Positions 1-10,820 of a stretch of 60,000 nt of DNA are shown here, piece by piece. This stretch comes from Antedon mediterranea (lineage: Eukaryota; Echinodermata; Crinoidea; Comatulida; Antedonidae). The stretch's first letter is position 1; each line of letters opens with the position of its first letter. The translations under genes and the position numbers were made by a program. The stretch is taken from positions 28,828,501 through 28,888,500 of the forward strand of contig NC_092672.1 in the NCBI RefSeq assembly GCF_964355755.1. Reading direction: 5' to 3'. Under the pieces are notes generated by a model. It saw only the letters and a program-made list of their open reading frames with translations, did no database searches and was not told the DNA's origin.

Positions 1-279
1 CATCTAAGATGAAAACAAATATACTTACCTTAAAAAACAATAAACATCCATGTGATAACTGTGAGATCTATGTAAAACATATTGAATAATAATTAAGTAG
101 GATGATCTAATATAAACATATAAACTAAATTATATAGTGCTTCCGACGTCTGAATTGAAGCTTAAACAATTGAGTCGATGTTACACTGGCACTAGGCCAG
201 GATTAAACTCCGGACTTTGAAATTGGAAGGCAACTACCTACAGCTTCATCACACTTATCAATTGTTGTCTTGTTTTCAG

Positions 280-554
280 ATGTGGAAGATCGAGCCAGTA
301 TGCACGTCATGATATGCACTTCTGAAAAGTCACTGAAAAAGATTGGTTTACTGTCCGTAAATCTAGCTGGAACTCTCAGCACTCTCCGTGCAGATCTGCA
401 GAAAGACCTCGGTAGCAAACTGCTACAACTACCATTCGCTTTCTTAAGTGAGGGTATGGTAGTTATTGATGGGGCTAGCGAGAAAAAGATGACGGTCCAT
501 GAGACATATGCGTCTGACAGTGTGCTCATTCGGTACATTAAATGGCGCAGATAG
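280..554 (+). CDS. Terminal coding exon of an unrecognised gene
   Basis: An acceptor (TTGTTTTCAG, ending at 279) opens an exon that encodes about 91 residues and ends in a TAG stop at 552-554. An AATAAA signal lies near 823, so this looks like a true last exon with a short 3' UTR; the upstream exons are outside the window. The peptide begins DVEDRASMHVMICTSEKS and ends in VLIRYIKWRR. Its alternating hydrophobic pattern (MHVMICT, KIGLLSVNL, GMVVIDG, VLIRYI) suggests a small beta-rich, perhaps ubiquitin-like, C-terminal domain. I do not recognise the family, and the fold is a guess from the pattern only. Confidence 0.5.
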
Positions 555-913
555 AATGGTGCCGTTATAAAAGAACATGAATGTCAACAAATTTTAGTTT
601 TTAACAAAACAATATTATTAGGCGTAATTAGGACATTAATTACGTTATACGAAAATATTTGTCTTGTGATTCAGAGTATACACAGGGAAGAGTGAAATTA
701 CAATAATGTTATTTTACTCTTCCTTTGTATAAATAATGTAAATTATAAACCATTAACTGACATTAATTGTGTGGTGAAGTATAAGCTTGAAGTTTTGAAT
801 TGAATGTCATCCTTTATTTCAAATAAAAAACATATTAAGAATGTAACAAACATGCCAGGCCACAGTTTGGAGGACCAAGCATAATATGCAGGACAAAACA
901 AGACAACAAATCG
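555..913. other. 3' UTR and spacer
   Basis: AT-rich sequence after the stop codon with an AATAAA near 823. A short inverted pair (GGGAAGAGTGAAATTACAAT and ATTTTACTCTTCCTTTG, about 685-727) could form a hairpin in the 3' UTR. Nothing else is recognised before the LINE starts. Confidence 0.4.
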
Positions 914-1195
914 GGTAACAAAAGATTTGATAGAGGGATACGGCCTACACCTATTGGTTGGTCTATTTTATAATCTACGTAATGCTGGTTTTTAATTGGA
1001 TGTTGGGTAACAAAAGAACTTACAGCATTCATTTGTCGCAATTGATAGAGCGATACCTCCTACACTTGGTATGTGTGTTTATACAGTGCGTAAATCCGGC
1101 TTTTGATTGGCTGGTTGGTACCAAAAGAACTTACCGAGATCATGTGTTGCAATTGATAGAGCGATGTGTTTATCGTCGCAGTACTGTAAAACTAA
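914..1195 (+). repeat. Tandem repeats in the LINE 5' region
   Basis: About 2.5 copies of a roughly 111-bp unit. The phrases TTGGGTAACAAAAGAACTTAC and GCAATTGATAGAGCGAT near 1003-1050 recur near 1113-1165 with a few changes, and a more degraded start (GGTAACAAAAG, TTGATAGAG) appears at about 914-940. Repeated units in front of the coding region are common in LINE promoters. The sequence here is open in one frame, but that looks incidental. Confidence 0.6.
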
Positions 1196-4100
1196 TTAAT
1201 AACTAATGATGCTAAGGGATATTAATATTATGTCTATGAATTGCCGAGGCCTTGGTAAAAAAAAGAAACGGGTAGATGTACTTAACTACTTGAAAGCTAA
1301 AAAACCAGACATTTTGTGTTTACAGGATGTTCATTTTACAAAACAAGTAGAAGCACATGTTAAATCAATTTGGGGAGATAAATGTTATTTTTGTAATGGT
1401 ACTTCCAATTCAAGGGGAGTAGCAATTCTTTTTAATGATTTATTTGATAGTATAGTGTATAATACAAAGAGTGATCCGTCCGGAAATTACTTGGCGTTAG
1501 ATTTTACATTTGATTCTAAACGATCAACACTGATTAATATATATGGTCCTAACACGGACAGTCCAGATTTTTATACGGAAATTATTCAAGTCATGAATAC
1601 GTTTGAAAACGCTCATAACATTTTGTGTGGCGATTGGAACTTAACATTAAATCCTGATATAGATAACAAGAACTATGTTAATACAAATAACCCAAAAGCA
1701 AGAAAAATTGTACTTAAACTTATGTCAGAAAATGATTTAATAGACGCATGGAGAACAATACACCCTGACATAAAAAGGTTTACATGGCGACAACACAAAC
1801 CACTAAAACAAGCACGGCTCGACTTCTTTTTGATATCAGAGGAATTACTCTCAATAATAGACACATGTAAAATAGACCCAGGATATCGTACAGATCACTC
1901 TTTGGTTAGCTTAAAGGTATTAACACAAACGAAAAAAGATAGAATCACCTATTGGAAGTTCAATAATAGCTTGTTAAGAAATGAGGAATATGTTAAAATA
2001 GTTAAAAAAGAAATTCAAACAATTACAGAACTATATGCTGCGTCGCCATACAAAAGAGACACAATTAAGGATATCCCAGTCTCAGATTTGTCCCTTTCTA
2101 TTAATGATGCATTATTTTTTGAAATATTGCTCTTAGGAATAAGAGGCAAAACTATTTCGTTCTCCTCAAGGTTAAAAAAAGAAAATGAAAAGCGAGAAAA
2201 AGAATTAGAAGATAAAATTAATGTAATTGAAAGAAAGATGGATGAACTTCAAATTGGTCCAGAAATGGACAACAATATTGAAGAGCTAAATTCCATAAAG
2301 ATTGAATTACAACAATTACGTATGGTTAAAATTGAAGGGATCATGCTGAGATCGCGAGCTCAGTTGGTGGAACAAGGGGAAAAACCATCTTCTTTCTTCC
2401 TTAATTTGGAGAATAAAAAGATTGTAAATAAAAGTTTGAATAAAATTAGGAGGGAAATGGGTCAGGATATAACTGATAATAAACAAATTATAAAGAATGT
2501 AGAAAATTATTATAACAAATTGTACAAAAACAAAGACGTTAAAATTGATCTTGTAACTATGAAAACAATATTTGAAAAAAATAGTATGACAAAATTATCA
2601 CAAAAACAAAAGGAGGAAATTGAGGGGCCATTAACAATTGATGAAATATTACAAGTTCTTAAAAATATGAAAAACAATAAAAGTCCCGGACAAGATGGTT
2701 TCTCCGCCGAATTCTTTAAATTTTTCTGGATTAATATTAGTGGTTATTTAGTTAGAATGCTCGATTGGGTGTATAAGAACGGAAAACTATCTCAATCTCA
2801 ACAAATTGGAATCATAACGCTTATACCTAAACCGAATAAACCAAGGGACCTTCTAAAAAATTGGCGACCTATATCACTATTAAGCATCACCTATAAGTTA
2901 GCGTCTGGGTGTATAGCTAATCGAATAAAGAATGTATTAAGTCATATTATAAGTAGAGAGCAAAACGGTTTTATGCCAGATAGATTTATTGGCGAAAATA
3001 TTAGACTAATGAATGACATTATATGTCTTAGTGAACATATATTTTTGTATTTTTGTAATTTGTGCAGAAATATTGAATAATTTAATAAAGCAAAACAAAC
3101 TAATTAAGGGAGTTAAAATTAGAGATGAGGAATATACAATATCTCAATATGCAGACGACACTACCATTATACTTGATGGGTCTGAAGCATCACTGCATGC
3201 AACACTCGATACACTGGATACATACGAGAGTATTTCCGGTTTAAGAATAAATGAAGAAAAAACAAAAGTTGTATGGATAGGTAGTAAGAGAGGTAGCAAT
3301 GTAAGGTTAAAAACAAGAAAAAAGATAAACTGGATAGGCAATGCCATATTTTCAATTTTAGGTATTGACTTTTCATTAGATGCAGTTCAAATGATTAATG
3401 TAAACTATGAAAGAGTGTTTTTAACGATAGAGCGTATGATAAACCAATGGTCTAAAAGAAACTTGACAGTTATTGGTAAAATAACTATTATTAAATCACT
3501 CTTGTTACCAAAACTCATTCATATGATCATGTCCTTACCGAACCCATCAAATGAATACGTAGTACGTCTTAATAATTTATTTTTTCGTTTTATTTGGCAA
3601 AACAAACCTGATAAAATAAACCGGCATCAGATGAAAAGTGATTACTTACATGGTGGATTAAGAATGGTAGATTTAAACTTTTTTTTTATGTCATTAAAAA
3701 TAACTTGGTTGCGTAGAATTTTCAACAATAAATCCGAAGACAACCCAATATTTAAGCTATTTAAGTACATAACAAATTTGTCTAACTCTATGCAACTTGA
3801 AACGAATTGTAAACGTCTGTCCAGCATTAGAGATAATGTTAAAATTCTCTTCTGGAAAGAGGTAATAGATGCATGGAGTAATTTTATTTCTATTCATTAT
3901 CCAAAGTCTGTTGACGAGCTATTACGAATGCAAATTTGGAATAATGAAGTAATAAGAATAGGCAACGAATGTATAAGATATGGAAATTGGGAAAAAGCAG
4001 GTATTTTGTTTGTTAATGATTTGTTTAACAGCAATGGGCAATTTATGAATAAAAAAGAAGTCGAAGATACCTATGGTATTAAGATAAATTATATAAAATT

Positions 4101-5005
4101 AATAGGATTAAAAAGGCTTCTTAGGGAAAAATTTAACAATTTAATGATATGTGAAATTAAAAAAACAGTTTTGCCAGATATTCCATTTCATATAAAAGTA
4201 CTCTTTCAACAAAGAAAGGGATGTCGTATTTTTTATGATGTTTTAAATAACTCAATGTTTAAATCATGGAAAGCACAAAAGAAATGGGCAGAAAATAAAT
4301 TTGTATTCAATAACGAACAATGGAAAACAATCTACCTAGCTCCACATACGTGTACAATGAATATTGCTTTAATATATTTTCAATATAAAATTGTAAATAG
4401 AATAATTGCAACAAATGAACAATTATTTAAAATGAATATAAAAGAAACTTCAATGTGCTCATTTGGAGATGGTAAAATTGAAACCATTCAGCATTTGTTC
4501 TGTAATTGTCCAATAGTAAAAAGGATATGGAACCTCCTCCAGGAAAAAATTTCAGAAAAAACTGGAGTGCAATTTACTTTTAGTAAAGAGAGCATAATTT
4601 TCGGATACCAAGATGCGCATCAGTTTTTTAATTTAAAAGCCATTAATGCAATTATTCTAATTGTAAAATCATTTATTTATAAATGTAAACTAGTTAAATG
4701 TAAGCCAACTATCAAAATGGTTATGAACGAGTTAAAAAGGTTTTATGAAACAGAACAATTTATTTATCATCAGAATTTTGAGGACAGTATTTTTAATAGA
4801 AAATGGATAAAATTAGAAGAATTTATAAATCAAATATGAAATGGTTAGAGAGTAGAATAATTTTTATGAACCTTTATTTAATTTGTTAGATGGATATCTT
4901 TGTTGTTGTTTGTTTGTTGCTTTTTATTTTAATTTTTTATTTGATTATGTTTTTCCTTTGTAATGTATTATATGATGAAATAAAAAAAAAAAAAAAAAAA
5001 AAAAA
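914..5005 (+). mobile_element. L1/Tx1-type LINE, defective
   Basis: A non-LTR retrotransposon. A tandemly repeated 5' region (914-1195) is followed by ORF2. Frame one (1206-3080) opens with an APE-type endonuclease: MSMNCRGLG, INIYGPN, GDWN, LDFFLISEE and TDHSLVSL are visible. A coiled, Lys/Glu-rich linker and the start of reverse transcriptase follow (NKSPGQDGFSAEFFK, LIPKPNKP, NWRPISLL, QNGFMPDRFIGENIR). The frame then breaks, and coding resumes in another frame (about 3050-4839) with FVICAEIL, the catalytic YADD box (QYADDTT), and a C-terminal Cys/His region (CSFGDGKIETIQHLFCNC). Motifs A and B, roughly 80-100 residues, are missing at the junction near 3040, so the copy cannot be active. 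It ends in 24 A residues (4982-5005). The clade assignment rests on motif style. The exact 5' end and target duplication are unclear. Confidence 0.85.
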
Positions 5006-5553
5006 CAAATCACAAAACACAAACAAAATTAGTAGAAAACACATCCGAAAGGCATAACATTCAGATTATTATAAACAAAATTACAGATAAAAACTACATT
5101 ACTAGGGTACAATTGTTTTGAAACGGGCATTCAATATGGTATAGCTACATACCAATGCCGTTTCGTTTAGTTTTTAATTTATTCTGTTCATTTTACTTTT
5201 ATTCACGCAAAACACATCTTGAAAAGTATTTAAGTTTTCGTCTGTTTGACAAGCCACGGCTTCCGACCTCTACACAATCTTCATGTATAACCTTTTAGTG
5301 TCAAATCATAATTGAATGCTGCATACTTGGCTAATTTGGTTAATTTTTAGCTATCGACTAAAATATTACCATGTTATAGGCATAATAATATTAGTTAGCA
5401 CAAAAAATAGTAATGTTATGCGCAAAATGTTTTCTAATAATTCAAGTTTATAAAGAATGATATGCATTGAATTGAAAATAATAATATAGCATCGACTAAA
5501 CTACCTAAAAATTGTTTTAAAAACGATTTAAAGCAAGTAATATAATTATAGTA
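5006..5553. other. AT-rich spacer
   Basis: Between the LINE poly(A) and the next transposon I see no coding exon, terminal repeat or RNA gene. Confidence 0.4.
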
Positions 5554-6873
5554 GGTCTAATCATGGATTAAAGAATAGAAGGATATGCATCGACGTGAGA
5601 TCAAGGGTTCCTTGACTCTCGCCGACAGACCGCGGACCGCCCACAATGTTACAGTTTAATTAACCGCATGGTAACAACGAAACGGTCGCGTGCCTAATAT
5701 ATTGTTTACTGCACATGTGCAACGACATTTAACCTTGTTGGCTACTACGCTTCTTTCGCGCGTTCTTTGGTGGCATGATGTTTGTAGATGGTCAACTATT
5801 GACTATGTTGGTTTCTGCCGCGATTGATCTACGCTAATGATTTTTTTATGATGATTAAAGTAGCATTTTATGACCTGTAGTAGCCCTACATCTGAGACAA
5901 TAACTATTAGTTGTCTCATTTGTTGTAAAATTACAAAATCAGCAAGAATGCTAGCCTAGCTAGGCCCAGGCCTTGTACTAACTAGGCTAAACTGGGCTAG
6001 TAAACCCTATGATTTGCCGACATTGATACTGCCTAGGTAGGCCTAGGCTAATCTTAAATACTCACCGTTGTCTTACTTCTTGTGTGAATAATAATAATAG
6101 GTAGGCCTACTTCGTTTGTTCGTGATCAAGTTTGCCCTGCGTGTACTTTTCAAAACGACCGCTAGGTAACGAATCGCAACTATACATAGCCAGCCAATCC
6201 CGGATCAGGGATCGCTGTTTTCATTCAATTAGGCCCGGTGATTGGATGTGATGTGGATGACATAACCACTAGCCAATCACCAGGCACTACAGTTTAAATA
6301 TAATCACATCGATAATTAAGGAGATTTATGAAGAAACCACTGCTTAGCCATATATTAAAAAACACGATTGTTGTATGTCTGAACACCGGCCACGCTAACA
6401 ACATACATGGTCAAATGCATAATTTAATATTCTATAGATTAACGCAATTTTTAATGACAGAAGATGGCAGGCAAATAATGATAATTCAAATATAAAAATG
6501 GCATATTTTATTAATATTACCAACTACCTAAAATTACCAGTCGTAAGAAAGTGAACTTTTCGTAGTCCGATTGTGATGAAACTAAAACAGAATTATTCAG
6601 CAATATATGTTTGTTATCAATTAATCATCGACGCAGACATGTCAATAGAACATTCAGACTGCGCATACGATTTCTACATGGTTACGTTTTGGTCTAAAAA
6701 AATGTAACAGTTGATTCGCAGCGTTTTACAGAGGGCCGCGGTTAGAGACACGGAGTTCAATGAACGTGTTTGTTTGATTGGCAGCAGTGCTTTAGTATAG
6801 GCAAGCGCGTTGTAAAATCGTTTGATGTCACCGTCGATGCATATCCTTCTATTCTTTAATCCATGGTCTAATC
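5554..6873. mobile_element. MULE-like non-autonomous DNA transposon with 9-bp TSD
   Basis: Perfect inverted termini of about 33 bp (ATGGATTAAAG at 5563 onward; CTTTAATCCAT ending at 6864) enclose 1302 bp. The nonamer GGTCTAATC lies on both sides, at 5554-5562 and 6865-6873, and reads as a target-site duplication. A 9-bp duplication with long terminal repeats is the pattern of Mutator-like elements. No transposase frame is visible inside, so it would depend on a partner. The interior holds CCAAT-like words and AGGCCT palindromes. A diverged inverted relative sits near 22480-24415. Confidence 0.8.
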
Positions 6874-6949
6874 AAGAAACTCAATCAAAGATTTAGGCTG
6901 GGTAAATTTAACTCACGTTTCGCCTAATATTTTGTAGAAGAAGGTTGGT

Positions 6950-7400
6950 AAACCGTTAATAATAACGAAAATCAGGAAAAAGAAAATATTGACAATACAA
7001 CTAATAATGGTCAAACAAATGGTATAGATAACGATAACATAAACCCCGACGTTAATAATAGGAATAACAACGTCAATAATAACAATATATATACCAATGT
7101 TACAAATAAAAATATAAGTAAAAGTATTTACACGTCCATATTAGAACTAAATATATGTTTTCCTTTTACAAACAACCCAACTAAATTAAAATATATTTAT
7201 CTTATGTCTGCCACAAATACTGATCTTATTGTTAAACTTGGAAAATATTTATTTTTTTCATTTAAACGTAGAACAGAATTTTTAAACGCACTCAACTAAT
7301 ATTTATTTAACATGTATTACATTGTATATTATTTGGGCCAAAGGCCATATATAATAAATGTTTCTTGGATCTCAAAGAAAGAATGAGAATGAGAATGAGT
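6950..7400 (+). mobile_element. LINE 3'-end fragment with GAATGA tail
   Basis: From about 6949 to 7299 one frame is open without a start codon. Its product is rich in Asn and ends in KRRTEFLNALN before a TAA. An AT-rich 3' UTR follows, and a short (GAATGA) tandem closes it (7378-7398). A simple-repeat tail is typical of CR1/L2-like and related LINEs, and the frame could be the C-terminus of ORF2. Family not determined. Confidence 0.4.
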
Positions 7401-7978
7401 TACAGCAAACTGGTAACAATTAATTATTAATGTAAAGGGTAGTGTGAAAAATGAAGCATGAAGAATGAATTTGAAATGTTTGATATGATGCGTTTTTTAT
7501 TTCACTATCTTCACTACCTGATGATATGTCTCATATATATCTATAGTTACTTTATCTATATTACAGGCTATATTATATATTTTGTGATTTTAAAATGTAT
7601 AAAGAATGAATGCATGATTAATGTAGGCCTACACATTATTGAAATCAGTCATTGTTATGTTTAAAGCAGACAATAACATAATTGTTACCATTAACGTTTT
7701 TTGTTCTGCGATGATTTTTAATTGTGACATCGAGATGATATATTTTAAAACCAAAACATTATTGTACACAAGTTAAGCTTCAATGAAGATGATTGAATTC
7801 TAGAAAAAATATAAAAACAGGCTTTTTTCAATTGTGATTCGGTAGATAACTAAATAAAATAATCTTTGAATGAATATGACATTTAGACGTGACCGACTGC
7901 ATTGTTTGTAATCACGTGGTGTTTGCTTATGTTGGACATTATTATACATAAGATAACAGTATGATGAATATATAATGA
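7401..7978. other. AT-rich spacer
   Basis: No exon, repeat boundary or RNA gene recognised. The left edge of duplicated block A is at about 7979. Confidence 0.4.
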
Positions 7979-8880
7979 GGCAGATTAATGCTCTTAGGAG
8001 AAAAGCCTTTTTCATAAATTTTGTAATTTTTTTACAAATTACCTGATCTAAAAATTAGGCCTACAGTTATAATTTATTTTAACTAAAGTTACTAAATGTT
8101 TTGGTAAATTTTCATCAAAAATCAAACAAAATAACTGCAAAAGTGCCCTGTTTTCCAAGTAGTTCCCGCTATTTTTAAGTACAAATAATTTGAGAAAAGG
8201 CTATATCTGAAATTTGAACCCCCAAAATAAAAAAAAATAATAATTGAAAATTATGTCAGATATTTTTTAATAATGTTCTTTTGAAATTTATATTCATTTG
8301 AAAATAAAATACTACATGAACTTTTGTAATGAAAAACAAAAACACGTTTTGGTCAATTACTCAAAAGTAGCCTTTTGTAGATAAGCCCTTTTCTCAAAAC
8401 GGCAGTATAGGCCTACTGTAATTGTCCTAAAAATGTGTTTCTTCAATAGCATTACTATTTGAATGTGTGTACAGTATTTAAATTGATGTTTTAAGAGAAA
8501 ATAAATGACAATAAATGAGCTGTTATGAAATGGACAATTTAAGTAGAAGAATGTAACGATTAAAAAAAAACTTGGAATAAACTTGTTATACTTGCCCAAG
8601 TAAACATTTATAATACTATTATTACTAGGTAGAGAAATATGTTTTATTTAAAAGTGGTGAGAACCACAAGGAGAATGCAGTGTATCTCAATAATATCTAC
8701 ATGCAGAACAACATAATTGCCTTTCTATATAGGTTTTCATATTGACTGACTGATCCATTTTATAGGAGCAAATACATTTTATTAAATGGGATGGGAATTC
8801 ATCCCTGGCCGAAACGTTACCGATTCGACGAAAAGCTGAATCTGAAGGCAGCGATGGCGTTCCACAGTCATATATTTGGC

Positions 8881-9027
8881 GTTCCATAAGTTATAGCGCC
8901 ACCTTTGGTTGGTATTTGGCGCATAGATTTGAAAACGACAAACGACGATATTTTGTAGGCTCTCTGTGACGTGAGAAGAAGTAATGTTTCTAGGCCTACG
9001 TGTTTTTTATGTCGATTTATGAATAAG
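8881..9027 (+). promoter_or_regulatory. Putative NCAPD2 promoter and 5' UTR exon, copy A
   Basis: A canonical E2F-like site TTTGGCGC (8915-8922) is followed five bases later by a CHR-like TTTGAA (8928-8933), the pairing seen in cell-cycle (G2/M) promoters. A splice donor AATAAG|GTATGT follows at 9027/9028. The first coding exon begins right after an acceptor at 12018, so an upstream non-coding exon is required, and this is the best candidate. The same arrangement is kept in block B. No TATA box is evident. The link to NCAPD2 is inferred from position, conservation and the known cell-cycle control of condensin genes. Confidence 0.45.
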
Positions 9028-9730
9028 GTATGTATTTGAAGATGACTAAAGCATCTATATAATGTTTATAATCCCCTTAATGTCTAACAATATGTTGAAA
9101 TCATTTCTTATTAGCCACATCATACATTTAAACATTCAAACTTATTCCTGCTCTATTAGTATAATTATGATAGCTGTGCTGTGTTTCAGCCCGACGACGA
9201 ACGATACCTGACGAGCCGCCAGACTCCGAGAAGAATCGTCGTTCTAGCCTATCATTTTATGCCTAGCCTAGGCCTACATCTATTAATCAAATGGGCCATC
9301 CCATTCCCAGCCGCCTAAGCTAGCCTAAATCGAGGGCGCGCCACCTAAGTCTAGTGTGAAGCTTTGTACACAAATAGAAACGGAATTTTACCTTACTTAA
9401 AAAATGTATTGTAATTTGTAGGCTACTACTAGTAGCTAGGTAGGCCTAGCCTCTACTACTACTAGCTAGGCTAGGCCTATGTTGTCCCCCTGAAAAAATA
9501 ATTCTTAAAACATTTTTTGTTGAAGAATAGGCTAGGCCTAGAAGGCTAGCCTATGCATAATAGGCTAGGCCTAGTACTTACGAATACAGATCACTCCGGC
9601 CGCGATTCACTCCGGCCGCGATTCATTCCGGCCGCAGCTATGGAGCGCCCAATGAGTCTTTTACAACCGAGAGACGTTTTTTTGTAGAGAATCAAAATAA
9701 ATATTTGTAATCATATAGTATATTTTTCGA

Positions 9731-10355
9731 CGTGCATTACGTCATAACCAGCCAATGGGGTGCTGGACTTTGGATTTTTTCATATACGCGAAAACAGTGA
9801 TCAACCGCATTTTCTTTATGCTTCATTTATCGGTATTATCGCCGTCGTGTGTGACAAAAACTAAATGTAGCCTACGTCTGTTATTATTATTATTGAAAAG
9901 CCAAAACATGTTGATTTTAATTCTAGAATACAAAAAAACCGTTTCAAAAGAGGCCTAGGCCTACTTACTACGTACTATAACCTCATTATATGAGTTTGTT
10001 TGTGTAGGGAAAGCGATGCCAGGCTGGGGCCAGCTGCATGTGTGCGCTGATTTCTGTGACTCAGACCTGGGGCTACTGTCTAAAAATCATAGTATTTGAG
10101 GGCCCCTTTATTGTCCGCACTTGCTTGTTGTTTATGGTCACCATTGTAAACAAAGTTTAATAAAAAATATAGGCCTAAAGGCCATTTGGAATAAAAATAA
10201 AACCCTCATCAGCGCACACACACCCATGCAGCCTGGCGCCGCCGACAGGAATTCTCTACATACAACAGACGCGATATGAAAAAAAATCAAAAGTCCTTAT
10301 ACGATGACGTCACACACATACCAGCACCCCATTGGCTGATTATGACGTAATGCAA
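9731..10355. repeat. Long inverted repeat nested inside the block A transposon
   Basis: CATTACGTCATAACCAGCC (from about 9735) is mirrored by GGCTGATTATGACGTAATG (ending near 10352). Further in, CAGCTGCATGTGTGCGCTGA (about 10030) is mirrored by TCAGCGCACACACACCCATGCAG (about 10208). The arms are imperfect but long enough to fold back. This may be an older element captured by the outer one. Confidence 0.6.
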
Positions 10356-10674
10356 TTTTACCGTACCTTTAGTAAACAGAAGTTAGAATACGGTACCGTA
10401 TCTTTAGCCACAGCGTATATTTTTTCTCTTTCAGGATCACAACAACATCGCAAGTGTTTTAAATTAGGTCTAATGCTAAAACAAAATAATTTATGTGTTG
10501 TATCCAATTAAATGTAATAGGCTAGTATAATTGTAATGTGATTAATTAATGTAATTTATTGCAATGTACCCTATATGTCATATTATTGTTATCATATATA
10601 AATTAAAATATAAAATCATTGTAAATTGGACTGTACAAAAATAATATATTAATTCTTGATACAATTCCAGGTAA

Positions 10675-10820
10675 CATTAATTACACGGATATTTGATTAT
10701 TTGAAATGAATTAATATTGTAAATATTGTTATTAACTATAACAAACATCAATAATAATTGATTATTTGAAATAAATAAATTAATATTTTACATATTGTTA
10801 TTAACTATAATTAGTAAGTA
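10675..10820 (+). repeat. Short AT-rich direct duplication
   Basis: The phrase TTGATTATTTGAAAT..AATTAATATT followed by ATATTGTTATTAACTATAA occurs twice, at about 10692-10742 and 10757-10812. Part of the transposon interior. Confidence 0.5.

Noticed and set aside
958-1206. 82-codon frame before the LINE ORF2 as ORF1
   Set aside because: It tracks the tandem 5' repeats and lacks RNA-binding, zinc-knuckle or coiled-coil features expected of ORF1.
8687-8887. Minus-strand 66-codon frame at the left of the NCAPD2 promoter
   Set aside because: It spans a segment partly missing from block B and has no splice or homology support.
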